Shown here one piece after another: positions 1-6,823 of a stretch of 35,492 nt of DNA (position 1 is the first letter of the stretch; each line of letters opens with the position of its first letter). A model generated the notes under the pieces. It was not told the DNA's origin. It made no database searches and saw nothing but the letters and a program-made list of their open reading frames with translations. The translations under genes and the position numbers were made by a program. The DNA comes from Pyrinomonadaceae bacterium (GTDB lineage: Bacteria; Acidobacteriota; Blastocatellia; Pyrinomonadales; Pyrinomonadaceae). The stretch is taken from positions 1-35,492 of the forward strand of contig JALHNX010000022.1 of NCBI GenBank assembly GCA_022843305.1, in the 5' to 3' direction.

Positions 1-252
1 GAAACTTTTCTGGCGTTTCTTGTTCCCGAAAACAATAAATCATGGGAACACGCGAAAAATTCGGTTGCCGCTTTGGAAGAAAAACCTTTCAAAAAAATTC
101 ACACAACGAAAGCCGAAATTCATACTTTTCTCGCTTGGCAAGAAGAACCCGGAAAGCCTTTCGGACAAGCGATTACGGCAAAATATCTGCAAACCGACAA
201 TCCGAATTGCGAAAAATTCGTTGAATGGCTGAAACGTCTTTTTGTTGATTAG
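1..252 (+). CDS. DUF3226-like protein, C-terminal fragment
   Basis: The window opens inside this gene. Frame 1 stays open from base 1 to a TAG at 250-252, giving 83 residues with no start in view. The fragment has the segments TFLAFLVPENN, HTFLAWQEEPGKPFGQAIT and FVEWLKRLF. From memory of the family, the 'LAWQEEPG.P.GQAIT' and terminal 'F..WL..LF' pattern is typical of DUF3226 proteins, which are Toprim-like and often sit beside OLD/SMC-type ATPases. The rest of the gene and any partner lie upstream, so neither function nor operon can be judged. It converges on the cyanophycinase-like gene across a gap of only 10 bp. Confidence 0.6.
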   Translation, partial: ETFLAFLVPENNKSWEHAKNSVAALEEKPFKKIHTTKAEIHTFLAWQEEPGKPFGQAITAKYLQTDNPNCEKFVEWLKRLFVD

Positions 253-262
253 ATTGAAATTT

Positions 263-1081
263 TTACTTTTTGGAAATCACTTTTCTTTTCACCAAATCGA
301 ATTTCTCGCCCGCTTTGAGCAGGTTTATCATAAACGTCGCTTTTTTGCTGCTTCCGTCCACGATCATCACGTAACTCGCGCCGGCGATTTCGGCGAAGCG
401 GTTGTCTTTAACGAGTAGCGCGGTGTCTTCGTCAATGCCGATGCCGAGCATTTGCGGATTTGCGAGAACAAGTCCGAAGAGGCGATTCTGGCGTTGGCGT
501 TTGATGAAATGCTGGTCGAGAATCGTGTTCGGCAAAAGTCCCAAACCTTTTCGCGTGCCGACTTTTTTGCCGTCTATCACGGTCAGATCGTTTTCGCCCG
601 TCATCATCGGCGTTGACATCAGCGCCGCGCCTGCGCTCGTGCCGCCGAAAACCGCGCCCGCGTCGTATTTTTCGCGCAGGGCGTTGTAAAGCGGTTCGTC
701 CTTTAAGACTTCCATAATCCGATTCTGGTCGCCGCCCGAAAAAAACACGCCGGTCGCGTTTCTCAATTGTTCGAGAAATTGTTTGCGTTTTTCCGCGTCG
801 AGCGGTGTTAAGGGCGCGTGTTCAAAAGAGTTTACGGGAAATTTTTCAAAATCCTTTTTGAGCGCATCGAAACTTTCCTGCGGAACGCCGCTCGCCCATG
901 TGATTATCAAAATCCGCGCTTTTTCTTTGCCGCCCGCCCATTCGACAAAGCGCGCGAGGCTTTCCGGCGGACGCGCACCGCCGCCGATTACGACCAGTCT
1001 TTGCTGCGCCGAAACATTGAAAACTAAGATAACGGTGCATAAAAAAAGATTTAATATCCGCCGAAAATATGAATTTTTCAC
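263..1081 (-). CDS. secreted cyanophycinase-like serine peptidase (S51 family)
   Basis: The 272-residue protein has the core motifs of peptidase family S51: FFSGGDQ at 113-119, the nucleophile elbow GGTSAGAA with Ser149, and LDQHF near 188-192. Characterised cyanophycinases hydrolyse the storage polymer cyanophycin to beta-Asp-Arg dipeptides, while related S51 enzymes are dipeptidase E. Residues 1-25 form a signal peptide (probable cleavage VSA|QQ), so the enzyme is exported and more likely acts on external cyanophycin or Asp peptides than on an internal store. No cyanophycin synthetase is in the window. The start is GTG, chosen because a GGAGAAG ribosome site lies upstream. The length fits the family. 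Substrate is inferred. Confidence 0.85.
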   Translation of the reverse strand: MKNSYFRRILNLFLCTVILVFNVSAQQRLVVIGGGARPPESLARFVEWAGGKEKARILIITWASGVPQESFDALKKDFEKFPVNSFEHAPLTPLDAEKRKQFLEQLRNATGVFFSGGDQNRIMEVLKDEPLYNALREKYDAGAVFGGTSAGAALMSTPMMTGENDLTVIDGKKVGTRKGLGLLPNTILDQHFIKRQRQNRLFGLVLANPQMLGIGIDEDTALLVKDNRFAEIAGASYVMIVDGSSKKATFMINLLKAGEKFDLVKRKVISKK

Positions 1082-1139
1082 TGAAAATCTTCTCCCGAAA
1101 TGTTTTGAATGTTTTACCGAAAATGGATGTAAAGCGCAA

Positions 1140-1185
1140 CTCTTACAGAACTATTACGTTTGCGCGTCCGCCAATCTGTTACGCT
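1140..1185 (+). promoter_or_regulatory. TTAC-array promoter of the first desaturase
   Basis: TTAC occurs at 1143-1146, 1154-1157 and 1179-1182. The last lies in TG-T-TACGCT, which reads as an extended -10 box (hexamer 1180-1185). The same three TTACs at identical spacing (11 and 25 bp, start to start) precede the second desaturase. The first two TTACs sit one helical turn apart and could be an operator or an upstream promoter element. No convincing -35 at the usual distance is seen. The desaturase ATG at 1222 has no clear Shine-Dalgarno sequence. Confidence 0.45.
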
Positions 1186-1221
1186 TAAAATGTATTATTT
1201 TATAAGTTCTAAATTATTCAA

Positions 1222-2079
1222 ATGCAAAATGTTATCGAATTTAAGGCTTCACGGCAAAACATTAATTGGAAAAATTTATCCATCGTCACGAGCTTTCATC
1301 TTTTAACGATTGTCGCTTTGTTTTACTTTAGCTGGCAGAATCTGGCAGCGATGCTCATCGGCAACTGGATCGTCGGAAGTCTGGGCGTCGGGCTCGGTTA
1401 TCACCGCCTGCTCACGCACCGCAGTTTTAAAGCTCCGAAATGGCTCGAATACACTTTGACGGTTTTCGGCGCGATGGCGATTCAGGACGACGCTCCGAAA
1501 TGGGTGACGACGCACCGCATTCATCATCAATTTACCGAAACCGACAAAGATCCGCATTCGACAAAACCCGGATTCTGGTGGGCGCATCTCGGCTGGATCA
1601 TTCGCGGAACGGCGAACGATCACGACGCGGCGACGATTAAAAAATACGTTCCCGATCTGATGAAGGATAAATTTCACGTCGCGCTCGCGCGGTTTTATTA
1701 TCTGCCATTGCTTATTTCAGGCGTGATTTTGTTTGCGATCGGCGGCTGGACGATGGTTTTGTGGGGCGTTTTCGCGCGGGTCGTGTTCGGCTGGCATTCG
1801 ACGTGGTTCGTCAATTCGGCGACGCATTTTTGGGGTTCGCGTGAGTTTGAAACGAAGGACGATTCGACCAACAGCGCGTGGGTTGCGATTTTGACATTCG
1901 GCGAAGGCTGGCATAATAATCATCACGCGCAACCGAGTTCGGCGCGGCACGGTTTGAAATGGTATCAATTCGACCAAAACTGGCTGACGATTCGGCTGTT
2001 TGAAAAGCTCGGATGGGCAAAACAAATCCGTCTTTTCGACGCGGAAAAACCCGTCGTCGAACTAAAAAAAGCGGCGTAA
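1222..2079 (+). CDS. acyl-CoA/acyl-lipid delta-9-type fatty acid desaturase (copy 1)
   Basis: The 285-residue membrane di-iron desaturase has all three histidine boxes: HRLLTH (61-66), HRIHH (98-102) and HNNHH (231-235). Paired hydrophobic segments around 25-55 and 155-195 place the active site on the cytoplasmic face, as in stearoyl-CoA desaturases. The family inserts a cis double bond into a saturated acyl chain using O2 and reduced ferredoxin or cytochrome b5, so the likely role is adjusting membrane fluidity. The next gene is a clear paralogue, also beginning MQNV, which indicates a tandem duplication. The start ATG has no strong ribosome site but is the first in frame after the proposed promoter. 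Regiospecificity cannot be read from the sequence. Confidence 0.92.
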   Translation: MQNVIEFKASRQNINWKNLSIVTSFHLLTIVALFYFSWQNLAAMLIGNWIVGSLGVGLGYHRLLTHRSFKAPKWLEYTLTVFGAMAIQDDAPKWVTTHRIHHQFTETDKDPHSTKPGFWWAHLGWIIRGTANDHDAATIKKYVPDLMKDKFHVALARFYYLPLLISGVILFAIGGWTMVLWGVFARVVFGWHSTWFVNSATHFWGSREFETKDDSTNSAWVAILTFGEGWHNNHHAQPSSARHGLKWYQFDQNWLTIRLFEKLGWAKQIRLFDAEKPVVELKKAA

Positions 2080-2082
2080 AGC

Positions 2083-2130
2083 AGCTATTACAAAACTCTT
2101 ACATTCACAGGTCGAAAAACCTGTTACGAT
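2083..2130 (+). promoter_or_regulatory. TTAC-array promoter of the second desaturase
   Basis: TTAC occurs at 2088-2091, 2099-2102 and 2124-2127, spaced exactly as upstream of copy 1. The third lies in TG-T-TACGAT, an extended -10 (hexamer 2125-2130). Sequence outside the TTAC positions differs considerably between the two regions, so the conservation looks functional. The array starts just after the stop codon of copy 1 and lies 66 bp before the ATG of copy 2, implying that copy 2 has its own promoter. Confidence 0.45.
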
Positions 2131-2196
2131 TAACATCTAAAGAAAAGGCGCGAGAGAACGCGCCTGAATTTCAGCAATTACAGAGAGGGTTTCCAA

Positions 2197-3069
2197 ATGC
2201 AGAACGTAGTTAATATCAATCAGGCAAAATCATTAAAAATTCAATGGTCAACCATTATCGCCGTGACGCTTTTTCACGCGATGGCGGTTGCCGCGCTTTT
2301 CACATTCAGCTGGCAGAATTTAGCCGTCGCCGTTCTTTTCTGGTGGATCGCAAACAGCGTCGGAGTCGGGATCGGTTATCACCGTCTTTTAACGCATCGC
2401 GGATTTAAAACCCCGAAATGGGTCGAATATATTCTGACTTTCTGCGGAACGCTGGCTTTGCAGTCGGGCGCGATCAACTGGGTCACGACGCACCGCAAAC
2501 ACCACGCATTTACCGAAACCGAACAAGACCCGCATTCGCCGATCAAAGGTTTATATCACGCGCACATCGGCTGGATTTTTCAGGGCGAAGGACAGAATCA
2601 GTCGGAAGCCTCGATGATGCGTTATACGCCGGATATGATGCGCGATCCCGTTCAGCGTTTTATGAACAAGTATTACTGGGTCAGCTCGATTTTGCTGGCG
2701 ATTCCTTTATATGCTTTCGGCGGATTTTCGATGATTTTCTGGGCGATCGGTCTGCGCGTCGTGTTCGGCTGGCAGACAACGTGGCTCGTTAATTCGGTCA
2801 CGCATACGTGGGGAACGCGCCGCTTCGATTCGCGCGATACTTCGACCAACAACGGTTTGGTCGCCGCGCTGACGTTCGGCGAAGGCTGGCACAACAATCA
2901 CCACACCTATCCGCGTTCGGCGAAACACGGTTTGACGTGGAAGGAAATTGACCTTAACTGGATGCAGATCTGGACGCTCGAAAAACTCGGTCTGGCAACG
3001 GACGTTTACGCTTTCCGTTTGGAAGACGAAGAAGTCGAAACCAACGAACAATTGCAAAAAGCGGCTTAA
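2197..3069 (+). CDS. acyl-CoA/acyl-lipid delta-9-type fatty acid desaturase (copy 2)
   Basis: This 290-residue paralogue of the preceding desaturase has histidine boxes HRLLTH (62-67), HRKHH (99-103) and HNNHH (232-236), with the same hydrophobic layout. The C-terminal tail is more acidic than that of copy 1 (LEDEEVETNEQ). The start ATG follows a GAGAGGG ribosome site, so translation signals are stronger than for copy 1. The two enzymes probably share chemistry but differ in chain length, position or growth conditions; this is inference. A long inverted repeat follows directly at 3071-3167, before the histidine kinase. Confidence 0.92.
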   Translation: MQNVVNINQAKSLKIQWSTIIAVTLFHAMAVAALFTFSWQNLAVAVLFWWIANSVGVGIGYHRLLTHRGFKTPKWVEYILTFCGTLALQSGAINWVTTHRKHHAFTETEQDPHSPIKGLYHAHIGWIFQGEGQNQSEASMMRYTPDMMRDPVQRFMNKYYWVSSILLAIPLYAFGGFSMIFWAIGLRVVFGWQTTWLVNSVTHTWGTRRFDSRDTSTNNGLVAALTFGEGWHNNHHTYPRSAKHGLTWKEIDLNWMQIWTLEKLGLATDVYAFRLEDEEVETNEQLQKAA

Positions 3070-3070
3070 A

Positions 3071-3167
3071 AAAGTATAAAAGCTGAAAAGTGAAAGAGTG
3101 AAAAAGGCGGCGTTTGAATAAAACGTAAATCCTTTTTCACTTTTTCACTTTTTCACTTTTATACTTT
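3071..3167. repeat. short-tandem-repeat palindrome between desaturase 2 and the histidine kinase
   Basis: The left arm (3071-3106) reads AAAGTATAAAAG then units of the AAAAGTG/AAAGAGTG type. The right arm (3131-3167) is its near complement, with three TTTTTCAC octamers and a closing ATACTTT. The loop of about 24 bases holds a small CGTTT/AAACG stem. The element fills the whole intergenic gap. It could act as a bidirectional terminator or mRNA-stability hairpin. Its arm design matches elements at 12740-12835, 20141-20206 and 32101-32190. Confidence 0.8.
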
Positions 3168-3172
3168 AGAAA

Positions 3173-4060
3173 ATGCGAAGACGAAAAAGCACAATCTTCT
3201 TTCTGGTTCTGGGCATCTGTCTGATCACGCTCGCGGTCGCGCTCAATATCGGCTGGATTCTGCTCAATCTGCGCGAAGTTGCGCTGATGGTTTTCGGGAT
3301 TGTTTTTTTCGCGGTGATTATTACCGGCGTTGTTTTGAACACGATTTTTCTGCTTCGTGAAATCCGCCGCAACGAACAGCACGACGCTTTTCTGAATGCC
3401 GTCACGCACGAGCTGAAAACGCCGATCGCGTCGATCAAACTTTATCTCGAAACCCTGAAAACGCGGAACGTCGCCGAAGACAAACGGCGCGAATTTTACG
3501 ACGTGATGCTTACCGACAGCAACCGTCTTTTGACGACCGTCGAACAGGTTTTGCAGGCGAGCCGGACAAAGGAAAAACAGCGTCAGCTCAATATTTCGGA
3601 AATAAATTTAAGCAAACTGCTGAGCGAATCAATCAAGATCACGCAGACGCGCTATAAACTCGATGAAAATGTCATAAAACTGACCGAACCGGCGGAAGAA
3701 ATAATTCTTTCGGGCGATGCTTCGGAACTGCAAAGCGCTTTTACGAATCTTTTCGACAACGCCGTCAAATACTCGTCTGACGAGCCGAAAATTTCTGTCC
3801 GCGTCAAAAAATCGAACGAAAGAAAAGTTCAGATATTCATCAAAGACAACGGAATCGGGCTTGAAAAGAGCGAACTGAAACGCATTTTCAAACGCTTTTA
3901 CCGCGTCTCGAACGTTTCGACGCAGGAAAAAAAAGGCACCGGTCTGGGGCTTTTCATCGTCCAGTCAATTATTAAACGGCACGGCGGAAAAATCTGGGCG
4001 GACAGCAAAGGCGAAGGCAAAGGCACGACGTTTATCGTGCAGATGCCTTTAGCCGATTAA
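3173..4060 (+). CDS. membrane-bound sensor histidine kinase with almost no sensor loop
   Basis: The 295-residue protein has two transmembrane helices, about 8-32 and 37-61, separated by only a few residues. A HisKA domain follows, with phospho-acceptor His79 in FLNAVTHELKTP, then a HATPase_c domain with the N box around N192-N196, DNGIGL (225-230) and GTGLGL (255-260). With no extracytoplasmic domain it fits the class of intramembrane-sensing kinases. There is no adjacent response regulator. The OmpR-type regulator at 10508-11227 is the only one in the window and is a possible partner. Its position after two desaturases hints at monitoring of membrane state, which is inference. The start ATG lies at the edge of the palindrome, with no obvious ribosome site. 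Confidence 0.9.
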   Translation: MRRRKSTIFFLVLGICLITLAVALNIGWILLNLREVALMVFGIVFFAVIITGVVLNTIFLLREIRRNEQHDAFLNAVTHELKTPIASIKLYLETLKTRNVAEDKRREFYDVMLTDSNRLLTTVEQVLQASRTKEKQRQLNISEINLSKLLSESIKITQTRYKLDENVIKLTEPAEEIILSGDASELQSAFTNLFDNAVKYSSDEPKISVRVKKSNERKVQIFIKDNGIGLEKSELKRIFKRFYRVSNVSTQEKKGTGLGLFIVQSIIKRHGGKIWADSKGEGKGTTFIVQMPLAD

Positions 4061-4068
4061 TTTAAATG

Positions 4069-4716
4069 TTACTGTGCGCGGTTCAATGGCGAATCGTAAT
4101 AATTACAAAGCATCGGCAGTAGAGTATCGGCGTTTTCCATGATCGCCGCGCGGCGGTCTGCGGGCAGTAAAGGCAAAACATCAATGCCGACAATGACGTG
4201 CAGAAATTCTCTGACCGCCGCTTTTTTATCACCGATCTGCGCCAAACGAACCGCTAAGTTAAATGCCTTCTTCTGCTGAGACAAGAGCGACATTCCTTCT
4301 TCGTCGAAAAGTTCGGGAAAAGGACTCGGTTCGCCCAAAACCAGACTGCCGACCAGTTCGGGATGCGTCTGCGCCGCCATTAAAGCGATTGACGCGCCGT
4401 AAGAATGCCCGACTAAATGAGCTTTTTCAAGATTCAGAGCCTTCAGGAATCCGACCAGATCCGCCGTGTGCCGCGCACGCGTATAATTCAAATCGTTTTC
4501 TTCGCGTTCGTTCGGCTGATGCCCGCGCCGGCTGTAGGAAATAACGCGGTAATCGTTTGAAAAAGCCTCGAATTGTTCCTGCCAGGTGCGAAAATCGCTG
4601 ACCGCGCCGTGGATGAAAACCAGCGGGTCGCCGCTTCCTTTTTCGATATAAGCCAGATTCGTTCCGCCCGCCGCAACTCGTTTCACGGGCAAATTTGCTG
4701 TCTCATTTATGTTCAT
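4069..4716 (-). CDS. alpha/beta hydrolase, C-terminally truncated
   Basis: The N-terminal two thirds of an alpha/beta-hydrolase fold are present: oxyanion HG at 36-37, the strand/turn ISYSRRGHQPNE and the nucleophile elbow GHSYGAS with Ser105. The protein stops at residue 215. Typical members run to about 260-290 residues and carry the catalytic Asp and His in the missing part (a 'TPTLLV.GE' strand and a 'G.SH' loop). Neither is present in any frame before the convergent histidine kinase gene, whose stop lies 8 bp away. The gene is therefore probably a remnant without catalytic function. The start has a good ribosome site (AAAGGAGT). Its former substrate is unknown. Confidence 0.75.
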   Translation of the reverse strand: MNINETANLPVKRVAAGGTNLAYIEKGSGDPLVFIHGAVSDFRTWQEQFEAFSNDYRVISYSRRGHQPNEREENDLNYTRARHTADLVGFLKALNLEKAHLVGHSYGASIALMAAQTHPELVGSLVLGEPSPFPELFDEEGMSLLSQQKKAFNLAVRLAQIGDKKAAVREFLHVIVGIDVLPLLPADRRAAIMENADTLLPMLCNYYDSPLNRAQ

Positions 4717-4737
4717 AAAATACTCCTTTATGTTTTT

Positions 4738-4972
4738 TATTAACTTACCTTACGCGGTTTGATATAATTTGCGGCTCTGCCGCCCGATCTGCGGAAAGGC
4801 TCTGCCTTTCCGAGCGCGTTTCAAGAAATTTAGGGCTGTGCCTTGAATTTCTACAGCTAAAAGTGAGGCACAGCCTCAACTTTTTGAGCGGCTTTTCTGA
4901 AAGTCACAGCCTTTCCGCACATCAACGGGCACAGCCCGAAAAAATCCCGCATCGCGTAAGGTGAGTTATTAA
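4738..4972. repeat. composite palindromic element with GGCTSTGCC hairpins
   Basis: Imperfect terminal inverted repeats (ACCTTACGCG near 4747-4756 and its complement near 4953-4962) bound a string of small hairpins with the same centre but different stems. They are GCGGCTCTGCCGC at 4771-4783, AAAGGCTCTGCCTTT near 4795-4809, a GGCTGTGCC centre flanked by GAAATTT/GAATTTC near 4825-4852, GAGGCACAGCCTC at 4865-4877, an imperfect one at 4899-4915 and CGGGCACAGCCCG at 4926-4938. No coding potential is seen. It fills the gap upstream of the truncated hydrolase, so this 285-bp stretch holds no gene. Confidence 0.8.
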
Positions 4973-5001
4973 ATTGAGCCTGATAAATTCAGACGCGGCG
5001 A

Positions 5002-5643
5002 TTAAACCCTTCTGGTCGTGCGCGGTGCGCGCCGCATCGGGAACATCGGCGGCGACGAACCGGCTTGGATCGTGCCGACGATCTCGAATCCGTGCCGCGC
5101 GTAAAGCGTGATGTTGCGCGGATTTGAAGATTCCAAGTAAGCGGGCAGTCCTTCGCGGTCGCAGATTGCCAGAGCATACTGCATAAGCATCGCGCCATAG
5201 CCTTTGTTCTGCTGCGTCGGGTCAACGCCGATCATCGGCAGATACCAGTGCGGCTCTTTCGGATGAAATTTGCCCATCTGCTCGAAAACCGCGAAAAGAT
5301 CGTCCTGTAAATCCTTGGAAACCGTATTTTGAAAAAGCGCAACCAGCGCGTCTTCATCGGCATTGACATCGGGTGCTAACCACAGTGCCGCCGCCGAAAA
5401 ACTGTTGACGTAATAAGCGGTTTCCGTTTCGAACGCCTTGCCGCCGAACAGACGGATAAAATTCGGAAAATATTCGAGATACTGCTGCGAATTCGGATAT
5501 GCCCAACGCGCGATCGGGTCGGTGCTGAACGCGAGCGTGATAACGTCAACGATCTGCCGTTTGCCCGACGTTCCGGCGCTTTTGATAAAACTCGCCGAAC
5601 CATTTCTGACCGCTAATTTATTTGTTAAAGATTCAACTAACAT
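5002..5643 (-). CDS. GNAT-family N-acetyltransferase
   Basis: In this 213-residue protein the acetyl-CoA binding motif A is clear: MIGVDPTQQNKGYGAML at 137-153 (the Q/RxxGxG/A pattern). It is followed by the C-terminal YLESSNPRNITLYARHGFE strand-helix-strand typical of GNAT enzymes. The N-terminal half (residues 27-90) has the 'AFSTDPIARW.YP' pattern of GNATs often annotated as puromycin N-acetyltransferase-like. It probably acetylates an amine on a small molecule, but the substrate is unknown. A strong GGAGGA ribosome site fixes the start. It is transcribed in the same direction as the small secreted protein upstream (22-bp gap), so the two probably form an operon. Confidence 0.85.
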   Translation of the reverse strand: MLVESLTNKLAVRNGSASFIKSAGTSGKRQIVDVITLAFSTDPIARWAYPNSQQYLEYFPNFIRLFGGKAFETETAYYVNSFSAAALWLAPDVNADEDALVALFQNTVSKDLQDDLFAVFEQMGKFHPKEPHWYLPMIGVDPTQQNKGYGAMLMQYALAICDREGLPAYLESSNPRNITLYARHGFEIVGTIQAGSSPPMFPMRRAPRTTRRV

Positions 5644-5664
5644 TTTCGTTTCCTCCTTTTTTAA

Positions 5665-5937
5665 TCATTGTTTCGATAATTTGCCGTTTTTAATCACGAC
5701 GCGTTCCGAACCCGAAATTTTGATTTTGCCGATGCCGACAACTTCGATTTCGCAATTGCCGCAAATGCTCAAGACGCTCGAATTGCCGTCAATCCACGTG
5801 TTGCGCGTCGTCGAGCTTTCGTGAACTTTGACTTCATAGCGTTTGCCGTCTTCGTTCCGCAGATCACCCGCCGTCACGCTTGCCGCCAAAAGCAGGAAAA
5901 CAATCAGGAATTTAGTTATTAAACCGATTTTTTTCAT
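5665..5937 (-). CDS. small secreted protein, unknown function
   Basis: This 90-residue protein has a signal peptide (residues 1 to about 23, MKKIG...LLLAASVTAG). The mature part is about 65 residues and rich in short beta-type stretches (RYEVKVHES, IEVVGIGKIKI, ERVVIKNGKL). It holds one CGNC pair that could form a disulphide or bind a metal. No family is recognised. The AAGGAG ribosome site and start are convincing. It lies directly upstream of the GNAT gene. Its 5' leader is homologous to that of the next gene upstream (6128-6637), so the two are probably controlled alike even though their proteins are unrelated. Confidence 0.75.
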   Translation of the reverse strand: MKKIGLITKFLIVFLLLAASVTAGDLRNEDGKRYEVKVHESSTTRNTWIDGNSSVLSICGNCEIEVVGIGKIKISGSERVVIKNGKLSKQ

Positions 5938-6022
5938 TATAATTACTCCTTCATATATAAATTCCGAGAAGCGTTTTTGCGCCCTCGACTAAAAAGACGA
6001 AAACGGCTGACGAAACAGGACA
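5938..6022 (-). promoter_or_regulatory. conserved leader, copy A
   Basis: Read on the minus strand, this leader begins TGTCCTGTTT and continues through a hairpin (CGAG..GCG-CAAAAA-CGC..CTCG), AATTTATAT, an AAGGAG ribosome site and TAATTATA before ATG. The same order and spacing occur at 6638-6719. Homologous blocks are present along its whole length, so this is either a duplicated promoter or a shared cis-regulatory RNA. Confidence 0.6.
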
Positions 6023-6040
6023 TTGAAAAAGATTTAAAAA

Positions 6041-6120
6041 AGTTCAGAGTCCAAACTTCAGCTTGCCTTTTTCACTTGCGACATATCACGGAAGACACGC
6101 TAAAGCGTGAACTCTGAACT
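6041..6120. repeat. palindrome, AGAGTCC..CTNNAG family, copy 1
   Basis: The left arm at 6041-6061 (AGTTCAGAGTCCAAACTTCAG) and right arm at 6100-6120 (ending GTGAACTCTGAACT) are imperfect complements of 21 bp. CACGCTAAAGCGTG forms an inner hairpin at the right. A second member of the family, with the same phrases, is at 23911-23978. It lies just beyond the stop codon of the peptidoglycan-binding-like gene and may act as its terminator. Confidence 0.7.
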
Positions 6121-6127
6121 CTTTAAC

Positions 6128-6637
6128 TCATTCAAGCCCGAGATTCAGCGTGCCGACGACGCGGCGGACGGAAGATTCGAGCGACAGACCGAGCGTGCCG
6201 ACCGGCATATCGTCAAGAGCCGCGTGAAGCTGCGGAAATTTGCGGCAAAGGTCTTCAAACTGATTTCCCTCGCCGCCGCTTAAAAGTCGCGCTTCCATAA
6301 CGTGCGCGTTAAGACATAAAATCGTCCACCAACCGCTTTTGCCGAAGGCTTTTTCGCCGACGGCGCGGCTAATCACGCCGTCAACCGAGACGCTGAGTTT
6401 GTCTTTTTTCCGCAAATACCGTTGATATTCCTTGATTAATATCGCCGTATTTTTGTCCATCGCACCCGTCGGTTCGGGAAACTTGAACTTGCGAAAAAAA
6501 GGACGTTCTGCCAAAGCATATTTCAGCATCGCCTGCACGACCATCACATCATCTTTCAGATTCACGCCGTTTTCGCCGACCGAAGCCGTCAGATTGATAT
6601 TTGCAATATCACCAAAAAAATTTTCTATCTGTGCCAT
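6128..6637 (-). CDS. peptidoglycan-binding-domain-like protein
   Basis: The protein is 169 residues when started at MAQIENFF, chosen because a GAGGA ribosome site lies 8 nt upstream; a longer reading adds 11 unlikely residues. The middle (about 25-100) resembles the PGBD three-helix fold: DVMVVQAMLKYAL, then GAMDKNTAILIKEYQRYL and VDGVISRAV. These domains bind peptidoglycan or serve as adaptors in phage-tail-like machines. There is no signal peptide, so it is either cytoplasmic or exported by another route. The C-terminal 60 residues are unrecognised. It is preceded by the same kind of leader as the small secreted protein downstream. Function is inferred only from the fold-like repeat. Confidence 0.65.
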   Translation of the reverse strand: MAQIENFFGDIANINLTASVGENGVNLKDDVMVVQAMLKYALAERPFFRKFKFPEPTGAMDKNTAILIKEYQRYLRKKDKLSVSVDGVISRAVGEKAFGKSGWWTILCLNAHVMEARLLSGGEGNQFEDLCRKFPQLHAALDDMPVGTLGLSLESSVRRVVGTLNLGLE

Positions 6638-6719
6638 ATAATTATTCCTCAAAATATAAATTAAGAGCATTTTTGCAACGCTCCACTTTAAAAACGGATT
6701 TGCCGCGCAAAACAGGACA
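6638..6719 (-). promoter_or_regulatory. conserved leader, copy B
   Basis: This is homologous to 5938-6022. On the minus strand it runs TGTCCTGTTT, a GAGC-loop-GCTC hairpin containing GCAAAAATGC, AATTTATAT, a GAGGA ribosome site and AATTATATG. It lies directly before the peptidoglycan-binding-like gene. Compared with copy A, the loop core CAAAAA and both ends are conserved while the hairpin stem bases differ, which suggests a conserved RNA structure. Confidence 0.6.
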
Positions 6720-6823
6720 CGCCGGAAACCGAACCTTTCTTTTTCGCGTTTAATGATTGTGATAAATTAGTAAAACCTGATTTGACGCGATTTACAGTTA
6801 AGATTTTTTTGTGAGGAGTTCGG

